A DNA stretch of 64,000 nt from Dysgonomonas sp. 520 (GTDB lineage: Bacteria; Bacteroidota; Bacteroidia; Bacteroidales; Dysgonomonadaceae). Shown in pieces: positions 35,391 to 43,604 of the stretch. Made by a program: the position numbers and the translations under genes. The stretch spans positions 204,635 through 268,634 of the forward strand of contig NZ_QVMP01000002.1 in NCBI RefSeq assembly GCF_010501095.1, read 5' to 3'. Below the pieces are notes generated by a model. It worked only from the letters and a program-made list of their open reading frames with translations. It was not told the DNA's origin and did no database searches. Within the stretch, counting starts at the first letter, position 1; each line of letters opens with the position of its first letter.

Positions 35391-36011
35391 TCACTTTCTT
35401 TCCGACATGGGGATGATATCCTCAAGTTTCATTCTGAAACGAAGTGTTGTGTATCCGGGTATAGAGCTGTTTCCTGATGCGCCATAAGCCAATTGCCACG
35501 GAATGCAGACTTCACGTTCTTCACCTTTCACCATATCCTGAAGCACTGTTGTCCATCCGGCAATCACACCGTTAACTCTAAATCCGACCGGTAATTTGTT
35601 GGGTTGTGATGTGCTTCCCGTCTTGGGATTTTCGGTTGAGTCGAAAATGATTTTATTGCCTTTTTTGTCAATCAACCAACCCTCGTAACGTATCCTGACG
35701 CTATCGTTGAACTGAGGTTTTCCTTCGATGTCTATTTTCGGAGACATCTTAGGCAAATCCGATTTGGTGATGCTGTCCGACTTACGCCATTTCACATACA
35801 CCTCATTGTTGGCGTATATAGAACCAAGTTTCGTGTACAACGTATCCGTGTCATTGTCTCCTTCTACTGCCAGTTCGGCAAAGGCTTTTTCGTTCATATA
35901 TTTCCATTCTTCATCGATGCCGCTGTCGTCGTTATCGTCATCCAGACAAGAATATGTAGCGAAAAGTATTCCGATGAATAGAATAGGAAGAATATATGCT
36001 TTCTTTTTCAT
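35391..36011 (-). CDS. FKBP-type peptidyl-prolyl isomerase, surface lipoprotein
   Basis: The 206-residue product has a lipobox TYSC (Cys22) followed by LDDDNDD, the acidic pattern associated with surface export in Bacteroidota. Residues 95-200 form an FKBP domain: DSVRIRYEGWLIDKKGN, an inserted loop, VIAGWTTVLQDMVKGEE, IPWQLAYGASG and LRFRMKLEDI. The family speeds proline isomerisation during folding. Being on the outer-membrane or cell surface, it would act on exported proteins. A -7 box TACTTTTG lies at 36076-36083 on the minus strand. The next gene upstream is the TetR regulator, same strand. Confidence 0.9.
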   Translation of the reverse strand: MKKKAYILPILFIGILFATYSCLDDDNDDSGIDEEWKYMNEKAFAELAVEGDNDTDTLYTKLGSIYANNEVYVKWRKSDSITKSDLPKMSPKIDIEGKPQFNDSVRIRYEGWLIDKKGNKIIFDSTENPKTGSTSQPNKLPVGFRVNGVIAGWTTVLQDMVKGEEREVCIPWQLAYGASGNSSIPGYTTLRFRMKLEDIIPMSERK

Positions 36012-36197
36012 TAGAGTTTTTATTTTATTTAGAGTTTTTATTTCCGAATCAAGACTTTCGTTATACTCAAGAAGACAAAAGTAGCTTGCCTCCTTGTAAC
36101 TAAAATTAATGAGGCAAAAATAGTCTTTTTACTGATAACTACTTTATAAAAAATGTAAATATCAGTAGCCAAAAGGCTAATATAATGCAACAGAGGC

Positions 36198-36818
36198 TTA
36201 CATATACCCTGTTTTCTTCAGCAAAGTGTACAGTTTCAGGTAAATGGTTCTCAGTTCGGTGGTTGTTATATGCACATATTTATTGAATGCCATTGACAAA
36301 CCTAATCCGAATGGCGAAATTACAAATTGCTGGGCAACAAAGTCGATGTCTATATCGGGCCTTATCTCTCCGGTACGCATGGCTGTCTGAACCACATTTC
36401 TCCACCCCAGAAACTCTTTTTCGTAGAGCAGGTTTGCCTTTTCGTTAAACTCTTTACTGTGCTCGGTTGCCTGAAAAATGAACTTGAAGAAATAAAAATC
36501 GTTCAGTTTGTTGTTCGAAGCTGCTATCTCTTTCAATGTGGCAATATGGCTTTGCCTGTATTTGAGGGAAGCCTCGATAGTTGCCTGCAATGTTTTCTTT
36601 TCTTCTTCCGGAATCAGCATATAGCTGGAAAACATGGGCAGCAGATATTCATTCACCACTGTTTCGTATATTTCTTCCTTGCTTTTGAAATGGTGATAGA
36701 TAGCTCCGCGCGAGATTTGCGCCGCATCCTGAATTTCTCTCATCGAAACAGAATCGTAATTCTGTGTCAGGAATAAACTAAAAGCTTTGTCTAAAATTTT
36801 CTTTTTTGATGGATTCAT
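36198..36818 (-). CDS. TetR/AcrR-family transcriptional regulator
   Basis: The 206-residue product has the usual N-terminal helix-turn-helix (residues 8-50: ILDKAFSLFLTQNYDSVSMREIQDAAQISR followed by GAIYHHFKSKEEIY), written here in two parts, and a C-terminal helical ligand-binding and dimer domain. A 14-bp perfect palindrome overlaps its own promoter, so it probably represses itself. No efflux pump or enzyme gene is next to it: upstream lie 738 bp with no obvious gene and downstream is the FKBP gene. The ligand is unknown. Confidence 0.9.
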   Translation of the reverse strand: MNPSKKKILDKAFSLFLTQNYDSVSMREIQDAAQISRGAIYHHFKSKEEIYETVVNEYLLPMFSSYMLIPEEEKKTLQATIEASLKYRQSHIATLKEIAASNNKLNDFYFFKFIFQATEHSKEFNEKANLLYEKEFLGWRNVVQTAMRTGEIRPDIDIDFVAQQFVISPFGLGLSMAFNKYVHITTTELRTIYLKLYTLLKKTGYM

Positions 36819-36852
36819 TAGTTTGTATATATGTGTATGTGTTGAGATAATG

Positions 36853-36878
36853 ACCGATTAATCGGTTCTACAAATATA
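36853..36878 (-). promoter_or_regulatory. TetR operator overlapping the regulator's promoter
   Basis: ACCGATTAATCGGT at 36853-36866 is a perfect 14-bp palindrome. A perfect -7 box for the minus strand (TATATTTG, 36871-36878) sits 4 bp upstream of it, so the palindrome would cover the transcript start. Position and symmetry are what is expected for an autorepressor site of the TetR gene starting at 36818. Confidence 0.6.
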
Positions 36879-37055
36879 TACAAAAATAGATAAAACGAAC
36901 AGGTAATACAACAAAAATTGCTGTGTTTTTGATGCTGATTCGGAGTCTGTTACGGATATTTTGTTGTTTTTTTATAAAATATTTCATTTTTTGGAAAATA
37001 ATACTTCCTTTTGTATATCGAAAAACGATAAACTTAAATAGCAAGTATTAATATT

Positions 37056-37118
37056 ATGAGCATAATAATCGCAATCATTGTTTTTCTGGCATCAGCCGTA
37101 GCCAGCGTTTTCAGCTAA
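37056..37118 (+). CDS. Candidate 20-residue hydrophobic peptide
   Basis: A short ATG frame encodes MSIIIAIIVFLASAVASVFS, almost entirely hydrophobic and of the right length to span a membrane. It lies in the 738-bp gap upstream of the TetR gene and on the opposite strand. No clear ribosome-binding site is seen. It could be a true small membrane protein, but chance cannot be excluded in AT-rich DNA. Confidence 0.2.
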   Translation: MSIIIAIIVFLASAVASVFS

Positions 37119-37173
37119 TATCAATTGGCATTTGCATAGCGAAAGCCGTGAATTGTTTTATACAATTTGTATT

Positions 37174-37556
37174 TTTCGGGTGGAGTAGAAATAACATTGA
37201 CTCATATGCGTTTCGTCGAACGTTGTTTCGATGGAATGTAATGCAGTCAACACAGCGGACTAAAATATCCACAAGTAAACAGGCTGCTGCCTTATGCATC
37301 TATGTAGCCATCGTGAAAACATAGGCAGTAAACGAGTGACGTTTGATATTCTTCGTTTGTTGTGCTACTCCGTTTTAAATCCGAGCAGTAGCCAAGCATG
37401 GGATTGCAAATCCCTTGCGACGACAGGAGGAGTTTGTTCCCTTTCTTTTGGAGAGGGTTAAGGAGAAGTGTAGGGGGGCTGCTCCACCCGAATTGCAGGA
37501 CATTATCTTGTGTTTAATTTCCGGGCAGAGCAGAGTCCCGCCCCTACAAGCGCACC
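37174..37556. repeat. Repeat mosaic downstream of the AddA-like gene
   Basis: At 37174-37253 lies the reverse complement of the repeat at 4866-4944. A degenerate copy of the palindrome pair follows (CCGTTTTAAATCCGAG and ATGGGATTGCAAATCCC, 37370-37420), then a CCCTTTCTTTTGGAGAGGG unit and GGGCAGAGCAGAGTCCCGCC with CGCACCCTAC (37521-37560). The remaining sequence from 36880 to 37173 shows only the operator region and the tiny hydrophobic frame. Confidence 0.7.
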
Positions 37557-40500
37557 CTACACCTCCACCACTTTACCTAGCCTTACATACCAGATATAAC
37601 CTTTGACATCTTCATATCCCATTTTCCGTATCTGGTCGGTATAATATTTTACTTGCTTCAAGTATTTGCGGTCTTCCTGCTTTCCAAATTTGTAGTCTAC
37701 AACAACCACTTCATCTCCGCAGATCATTACACGGTCGGGGCGCACAAAAGGTCCTTTTGGCTGTAATATCTGCACCTCGTTCAATATTTTATATTTGCCC
37801 GAATACCAGTCGGATATTTGCTCGTCGGACAAAAAATTCTTCAGCTCTTGATAGATAGTTTCTTTCTCTTCCGAGTTTATCATTCCGTTAAGGCAGAAAT
37901 TATCCACCGCATTTTCCAGATCGTCGAAAGTATCGATACCACTCAGAATATCGTGCATCATATTTCCATAATCCCGCTGACCCGAATCGGCAAAATAATA
38001 TTTGTTATTCAGCCTGAGTTTCAACCTTTCATCAAACGGAACACCGGTTAAGGCACCTACCGAAATTTCTTCTTGCTTTGCCTGCCCTTTTTTTCCTTTT
38101 GCAGACGGAAGATACTCCGCACCGATCTCGAAAATCCCCGATTCTTCATCCAGATATTCTGCCAGATCAACGCATCCTTCATTTCTTATTTCCACCGTAT
38201 TATTGATACATTGCCACAAAAGAGTTGATATGTTTGAAATTTCGTCCTTTTCCTTTGGCTTCGGCGCAAAGGCTATCAATTCCTTTTTTGCTCTCGTAAA
38301 AGCCACATAAAGCACATTCAGATTATCGACAAAGGCATGCAAACGCTCTTCGAAATAGTCGTACTCGAAAATTGTATTCGTCAATTTTTGAGAATATTTT
38401 ACAGGCACAAGATGCAACCTGCTGAATGGTTCTTCCTTCGGCTGACACCAAAGGATAGTAGTCAGTTTATGATCCAGATCCCAATTGCAGAAAGGAAGCA
38501 AAACAACGTTAAAGCCCAAGCCTTTCGATTTGTGTATAGTCATAATGCGTATTGCATCCTGCCCGTCGGGTGTGAAGATTGTCTTTTTCACTCCCGATTC
38601 GTCCCACCATTGCAGGAACAAATCGAGGTCGGATATATTTCTGACCGTAAAATCAAGTACTGCATCAAGAAACGACTGGATATATATATTCTCGTTCTTC
38701 TCCATGGCATCACGGAAAAGGTCGAAAATCTCCTCCGTCATTTCATACAGGGGAAGTTCCCTGATATGATTGAGCCTCTCCAAAACCTCCGCAGGAAAAT
38801 CTTGCGAAGTAGAGAAATAAATATTAAGCGCATCTTCTGCCATAAGCTGATTTTTAAACTTATAATACTCGTAAACAGCCAATGCCTTCAATGACAAATC
38901 TGCCGGTTTTTGCAAATATCGCAACAAGGAAACCACCAGTTTCACACTCTGTGAAGAGCTCAGGAAAAGAGCTTCATCAGAAATAATATCATACTTATAC
39001 TTTGAGTCGGGGTTACTGCCTTTATATTCCAACAGGGTGTTTGCCACGTCAGCACCCTCCTTTTTTGTCCTGACAAGGATGGCAATATCTTGCAGTGAAT
39101 AGCCTTTATCTTGCAGATTTTCGATAATCAGAGGCAGCTCTTCCAACGACTTCTGCTGCCAGTTCTGGTTTTCTTCCCTGTCAATGAAGTTGATTTTTAC
39201 GTGACCTGCTTCTTCTCCTTTAGCCAATGGAATTGTCTGGACAGAACCTTTATAGGCACTTTGAATCTTCGTTTCGAACTGGCTCAGGTTTTTCTTTTCC
39301 GTATCTTCGGGCAAAGAGGTGTTATATAAGGCTTGCAAAAGTTTTGAGCCTTTTGTGAAAACCGTATTGTTGAAATTTATCACATTGGGCAGGCTTCGCC
39401 AATTATTATCGAGCGACTGGTGGTTTATCCCCCTTTCCCTGAACTCAATATCGAGCTGTTCGTCCAACAGTTTCCAATCGGAATTTCGCCAACGATAGAT
39501 GCTTTGCTTCACATCACCCACTATGAGGTTCATTTTTCCTGCTGCAAGACTGTCTTTAATCAGGGGTGAAAAATTTATCCACTGCATGTTTGATGTGTCT
39601 TGAAACTCATCAATCATGTAATGATCTATATACGTTCCGATTTTTTCGTAAACGAAAGGAGTATCCGAACCTTTAATTATTTTATTCAGCAATTCGGTAG
39701 TATCCGAAATGAGCATAATATTCTTTTCGGCAGCATATTCCCTTATCTTTTTATCCACATCGCCAAGAATACCCAGCGTGAAGAAATAGCGGTTGATCTC
39801 GTATGCAGTCTGGTAGTTTCTCGTATTCTGATAGTGATCTATAATGTCGCATACACATCGGTTCAACCCACCCGAAAACGCTTCTTCTATTTTGTTCTTC
39901 TTTTCGGCACTGTCTTTTGCCGTATACCAAACCGAAACCTCTCCGGCTAGCAGGCCAAAGGTCATGGATGGGTCTTTAATTTCGCCATTTGCCCACTTCA
40001 CAAAACTGTTCATGGGAGAACGGGTGCTACCCTTAAAATCGGAGGGTACAAGCCCAAACCTGTCCATCGTATTAAGAGCCTTTTCGCCTATTTGCTGCGA
40101 TATTTTTTCAAACTGACGGATATATGCTATCAGCATCTCTTTATAATCGTCCATCAGATTTTTGTCGGAAATATCCTTCTGCACATCGTCGCTGAAAGCC
40201 TTGTAACTTTCTTTGAAAATTTCGAACGAAAGCGAACGGATATCATTTCTTATGTTCCACGTTTTACCGCTTTCTATCTTTTCTTCCGAAAACCGTATCA
40301 GCCAGTCCAGAAGTTGCCTGTTATCTTTCTTCTCTAAGTCGGACAGCATGGAGTCGATAGCCTCGCCCAATACCTTTTCCGTATCAAGCTCCACATTGTA
40401 GCCACCGCCAAGACCCAATTCGCGGGTAAAGGCTCGCATGGTTTGCTGAAAAAAACGGTCGATGGTACTGATAGAAAAAGCCGAATAATCGTGCAGAATA

Positions 40501-40805
40501 TGAGTCAGTATGATACGTGCTTCCTCCCTTACTTTTTCTTCGGTATCGAAACGGGGTTGCAGCAGCTTTTCTATATAATCCGATTTATTGCCGGAAGCCA
40601 GATTTGCCAACTCGTCTATGATACGGGTTTTCATCTCGTCCGTAGCCTTGTTGGTAAAGGTTACGGCAAGGATATGGCGATAAGCGTACGGCGAAGAAAA
40701 AAGCAAACGAAGGTATTCCCCTGTCAGTTGATGGGTTTTTCCCGAGCCGGCAGACGCCCTGTATACAACAAGGTTGGAGCGATCAGATGATTCGTGATTT
40801 GGCAT
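37557..40805 (-). CDS. UvrD-like helicase with C-terminal RecB nuclease (AddA-like)
   Basis: The 1082-residue protein fits AddA, the helicase-nuclease subunit of the AddAB double-strand-break resection enzyme. It begins with Q-motif/Walker A VYRASAGSGKTHQLT (residues 14-28), has TFTNKAT, YMIDEFQDTS as Walker B, VGDVKQSIYRWR, and late helicase motifs TIHKSKGLGFNVV and YVAFTRAKKEL. The end holds a RecB-type nuclease: PDRVM and VVVVDYKFGKQ near residue 1045, with likely catalytic Asp and Lys. The gene's partner, addB, is not adjacent: a SUI1 gene overlaps its start by 23 bp and repeat DNA follows its stop. Confidence 0.93.
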   Translation of the reverse strand: MPNHESSDRSNLVVYRASAGSGKTHQLTGEYLRLLFSSPYAYRHILAVTFTNKATDEMKTRIIDELANLASGNKSDYIEKLLQPRFDTEEKVREEARIILTHILHDYSAFSISTIDRFFQQTMRAFTRELGLGGGYNVELDTEKVLGEAIDSMLSDLEKKDNRQLLDWLIRFSEEKIESGKTWNIRNDIRSLSFEIFKESYKAFSDDVQKDISDKNLMDDYKEMLIAYIRQFEKISQQIGEKALNTMDRFGLVPSDFKGSTRSPMNSFVKWANGEIKDPSMTFGLLAGEVSVWYTAKDSAEKKNKIEEAFSGGLNRCVCDIIDHYQNTRNYQTAYEINRYFFTLGILGDVDKKIREYAAEKNIMLISDTTELLNKIIKGSDTPFVYEKIGTYIDHYMIDEFQDTSNMQWINFSPLIKDSLAAGKMNLIVGDVKQSIYRWRNSDWKLLDEQLDIEFRERGINHQSLDNNWRSLPNVINFNNTVFTKGSKLLQALYNTSLPEDTEKKNLSQFETKIQSAYKGSVQTIPLAKGEEAGHVKINFIDREENQNWQQKSLEELPLIIENLQDKGYSLQDIAILVRTKKEGADVANTLLEYKGSNPDSKYKYDIISDEALFLSSSQSVKLVVSLLRYLQKPADLSLKALAVYEYYKFKNQLMAEDALNIYFSTSQDFPAEVLERLNHIRELPLYEMTEEIFDLFRDAMEKNENIYIQSFLDAVLDFTVRNISDLDLFLQWWDESGVKKTIFTPDGQDAIRIMTIHKSKGLGFNVVLLPFCNWDLDHKLTTILWCQPKEEPFSRLHLVPVKYSQKLTNTIFEYDYFEERLHAFVDNLNVLYVAFTRAKKELIAFAPKPKEKDEISNISTLLWQCINNTVEIRNEGCVDLAEYLDEESGIFEIGAEYLPSAKGKKGQAKQEEISVGALTGVPFDERLKLRLNNKYYFADSGQRDYGNMMHDILSGIDTFDDLENAVDNFCLNGMINSEEKETIYQELKNFLSDEQISDWYSGKYKILNEVQILQPKGPFVRPDRVMICGDEVVVVDYKFGKQEDRKYLKQVKYYTDQIRKMGYEDVKGYIWYVRLGKVVEV

Positions 40806-41133
40806 AACCTTCCTTTTGGAGCAATTCCAATATTTTGTTTCTGAAATCTCCCTGAATGATTATTTCTCCGTCTTTGGCACTTCCTCCGACTCCGCATTTC
40901 ACCTTCAGCATTTTGCCCAATGCCTGCAAATCGTCTTCCGATCCGATAAAGCCTGTTATCAGAGTAACGGCTTTTCCTTTCCGATTGCGTTTGTCTAGTT
41001 GAATGCGTAGTTGTTGTTTCTCCTGTGCAATGGTTTCCACATCGTCCTCGTCTTCTGTTTCAAACTTGAAGTCGGGATTAGTGGAATATACCACATTCAG
41101 GCGGTCTTTCCAGTCGTTATTGCTTTTTGCCAT
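40783..41133 (-). CDS. SUI1/eIF1-like translation factor (YciH-type)
   Basis: The 116-residue product has the SUI1 fold in its C-terminal half: KAVTLITGFIGSEDDLQALGK, LKVKCGVGGSAKDGEIIIQGD and the end LLQKEGYAKSRII. The N-terminal part is charged. YciH in E. coli can discriminate start codons in vitro, but its role in vivo is unclear. The stop overlaps the AddA-like gene by 23 bp, so translation is probably coupled. A -7 box TATCTTTG (41156-41163, minus strand) precedes it. Confidence 0.92.
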   Translation of the reverse strand: MAKSNNDWKDRLNVVYSTNPDFKFETEDEDDVETIAQEKQQLRIQLDKRNRKGKAVTLITGFIGSEDDLQALGKMLKVKCGVGGSAKDGEIIIQGDFRNKILELLQKEGYAKSRII

Positions 41134-41155
41134 GATTTTTCCGTTATATGTACAA

Positions 41156-41163
41156 CAAAGATA
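41156..41163 (-). promoter_or_regulatory. Predicted -7 box for the SUI1-AddA operon
   Basis: The minus strand reads TATCTTTG, matching TAnnTTTG exactly, 23 bp upstream of the SUI1 start. No clear -33 partner is seen. Confidence 0.4.
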
Positions 41164-41262
41164 CGATTTTGCCGGATTTTATTGGATAGAAATTAAAGTA
41201 AACGCATCAAAACCTACCGAACCGAAGTTGTATGAGGATTCTTGCAGTCCTTTACATCTATA

Positions 41263-41403
41263 TTGTCATTGAGTCGCCTTCGCTCCTCGAACATTGTCAT
41301 TCTGAGTGCAACGAAGAATCTATACTTTCTAAAAAACAGATCCTTCACTTCGTTCAAAATGACAAAACCGATATGAATCTTATAATAAATAAATTTGTTA
41401 TAC
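41263..41403. repeat. GTCATTCTGAG hairpin repeat, copy near lytS
   Basis: GTCATTGAGTCGCCTTCGCTCC, then the hairpin (GTCATTCTGAGTGCAACGAA against its partner TTCGTTCAAAATGAC), then GATATGAATCTTATAATAAAT. The same order of parts is found in the 43214-43448 element, but the terminal CCCGTGGTGCATTTAG ends are absent here. The 300-bp gap between the lytS-like and SUI1 genes holds nothing else. Confidence 0.7.
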
Positions 41404-41433
41404 CAGTCAGTATTTAAATTTTCCACAAAAATT

Positions 41434-42423
41434 CTATTCCTCCATAAACGGTATTCTCACGATGAAATCGCCGCCTGTTTGTTCCACATCAATCGACTTC
41501 TGATACAAGGCATACTGCCGTTGCAGGTTTTTCAATCCCACGCCACCTTTATCAACCGAACTGCGCAATTGCAGGTTGTTGGAAACGGTGATACCTTCGT
41601 TGCCGATGACAATACGGATGGTCAGGGGGGAATGTGTTGTTGTAATATTGTGCTTGACGGCATTCTCCACAAGCAATTGCAGGCTTACGGGGATTACCTT
41701 CCTGTTCAGTTGCGATTCATCATTCACTATCTCAACGAACAAGGCATCTTCAAACCTGATCTGCTCAAGAAATATGTAAGACTCAAGAAACGCCAGTTCT
41801 TCCCTCAGGGTAACCACCGGCCGATCGTTTGTCAGTAGCAGGTAACGGTATACGCCCGACATTTTTTTCGCAAAAAGGTTTGTCTTTTCCGCATCCTGAT
41901 ATGCCAGTGATGAAAGCACATTCAGGCTGTTGAACAGAAAATGAGGGTTAACTTGTGCCTTCAAGGTTTCGTACTGATATTGTATTTTTTCTTTTTCTAT
42001 TGTTGCCAGTCTTTTCTCTATCTCTACCTGCTTTCGGCTGTACCTGAATATTTCTATCAGGAAAACAATAATACTGTTCCAGATGCAAAGTGGAATTATG
42101 TAGCGGGTTATATAACTATACCCTGTCGAAAGAATGAAATAATGCGCTACAAGAAACAGTAGTATGATGAATAAATTATTCAAGACCAACCCCGTCATTA
42201 TCCTGACCGTGTCGTTTTTCCATTTTATTTTATTGCTCAACAGTTTGATCACAAAATAGTCGGATGCGCCCATCAACAACCAGCTGGGGAGGTTGAAAAA
42301 GAAGTTAGACAACACTCTTTCCTGCGAATATTTTCCTTCCCAGGCAAAAGACATGAGCAAGAATATAAAAAGCAGGAACGATATTATCAGCACGAAAAAG
42401 AATATGTATGTTTTGTTTTTCAT
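41434..42423 (-). CDS. LytS-type sensor histidine kinase
   Basis: The 329-residue product has four membrane segments in the first 120 residues, a short coiled-coil, and the His_kinase domain with the phospho-acceptor block QVNPHFLFNSLNVLSSL, then an ATP-binding domain with LLVENAVKHNI. There is no extracellular sensor domain of note, as in many Bacteroidota members of this type. Its gene follows the LytTR regulator by 12 bp on the same strand, forming a two-component pair. The signal is unknown. Confidence 0.93.
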   Translation of the reverse strand: MKNKTYIFFFVLIISFLLFIFLLMSFAWEGKYSQERVLSNFFFNLPSWLLMGASDYFVIKLLSNKIKWKNDTVRIMTGLVLNNLFIILLFLVAHYFILSTGYSYITRYIIPLCIWNSIIVFLIEIFRYSRKQVEIEKRLATIEKEKIQYQYETLKAQVNPHFLFNSLNVLSSLAYQDAEKTNLFAKKMSGVYRYLLLTNDRPVVTLREELAFLESYIFLEQIRFEDALFVEIVNDESQLNRKVIPVSLQLLVENAVKHNITTTHSPLTIRIVIGNEGITVSNNLQLRSSVDKGGVGLKNLQRQYALYQKSIDVEQTGGDFIVRIPFMEE

Positions 42424-42435
42424 AACCGGACTAAT

Positions 42436-43194
42436 TTACACAATTCCGTCTACCCACTTCAGAAATTCGGGAACCCTTATGCGGCTCACCAAAACCTCGT
42501 GGGGGCATTCGGGTTGAAAGCTGATTTTCAGGCGGCTGTTGAAATATTTCGAAATCTTCCTGATCGAGCTGATATTGGCAACACAGCTTCGTGATACCCG
42601 AAAAAATACGCTTGCGTCTAACAGTTGCTCAATCTGATCGAGTGTGTAGTTTACGATATACCTTTTATCCGAAACAGTATGCAGAAAAACTACCTTTTCT
42701 TCGCTATAAAAGAATGCGATCTCTGGCGTTTCGATGTAATGATACGCTTCACCTTTCTGAATCAGGAAACGGTTTTTCTTGCTGTTGCCGATGATGGCGT
42801 TTTCCAGTTTCTTGTATGCGGGAATAGTTGTTTCTGCATGCCCGTATTTTTCAAACTTGCTTAAGGCGGCTTGCAAGTCTGCCTCTTCAATCGGTTTCAG
42901 CAGATAGTCGACACTATTTACCTTGAAAGCCTGAATGGCATGTTCGTCGTAGGCGGTGGTAAAAATTACGGGAACGGAGACTTCAACCTGCTCAAATATT
43001 TCGAAGCAACTGCCATCGGCGAGCCGTATATCCATCAAAATCAGGTCTACCTTGTTATCTTTCAGATAAAGGGCGGCCTGCTCTACTGTTCCTATCCAAT
43101 TGGTGAGTTGATAATCGGGGCGCAGTTTTTCCATCATACGTTTCATTTCTTCGTATGCGAAACGCTCGTCTTCTATGATCAGGTATTTTGTCAT
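42436..43194 (-). CDS. LytTR-family response regulator
   Basis: The 252-residue product has a CheY-like receiver: acidic pair near the start (IIEDERFA), phospho-acceptor Asp in LILMDIRLADG, Thr in FTTAYDE and Lys in LLKPIEEA. After a linker, the C-terminal LytTR DNA-binding domain spans about residues 150-250 (FYSEEKVVFLHTV, FFRVSRSCVANI). It is the first gene of an operon with the LytS-type kinase. A perfect -7 box lies within the miniature element upstream, at 43252-43259. Confidence 0.93.
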   Translation of the reverse strand: MTKYLIIEDERFAYEEMKRMMEKLRPDYQLTNWIGTVEQAALYLKDNKVDLILMDIRLADGSCFEIFEQVEVSVPVIFTTAYDEHAIQAFKVNSVDYLLKPIEEADLQAALSKFEKYGHAETTIPAYKKLENAIIGNSKKNRFLIQKGEAYHYIETPEIAFFYSEEKVVFLHTVSDKRYIVNYTLDQIEQLLDASVFFRVSRSCVANISSIRKISKYFNSRLKISFQPECPHEVLVSRIRVPEFLKWVDGIV

Positions 43195-43213
43195 CGGAAA
43201 TTAATAAATAAAC

Positions 43214-43448
43214 CCCGTGGTGCATTTAGATAATGAAAGATAACCAGGTCCCAAAAGTAAGATTGCACTATCAAAGTGTTACTCATTTTTGTCATTGAGT
43301 CGCCTTCGCTCCTCGAACATTGTCATTCTGAGTGCAACGAAGAATCTGTACTTTCTAAAACCAGATCCTTCACTTTGTTCAGGATGACAAAACCAATATG
43401 AATCTTATAATAAATAAGTTTATATCAAAGACCTAAATGCACCACGGG
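43214..43448. mobile_element. MITE-like 235-bp element with 16-bp terminal inverted repeats
   Basis: The two ends are exact inverted copies, CCCGTGGTGCATTTAG (43214-43229) and CTAAATGCACCACGGG (43433-43448). Inside are a CGCCTTCGCTCC unit, the GTCATTCTGAG hairpin (43322-43388), and GAATCTTATAATAAATAAG. It encodes no protein. Related but incomplete copies lie at 41263-41403 and 48330-48581; the latter keeps the right end. The left part carries TACTTTTG on the minus strand (43252-43259), a -7 box facing the LytTR gene. The adjoining 156 bp up to the FkbM stop (43449-43604) show nothing else. Confidence 0.65.
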
Positions 43449-43604
43449 TCAAATAAATCATAAATTTACTTATAATCATCTATATATCGTATATGCGTTG
43501 GTCGGATTCTGACGAAATTCAGAATTCGGGGGATGAAATAACGGGAGGCTATCGCACACCAACGATTTTTGTCATCCTGAGAACAAAAACTATCGAAGAA
43601 ATTC

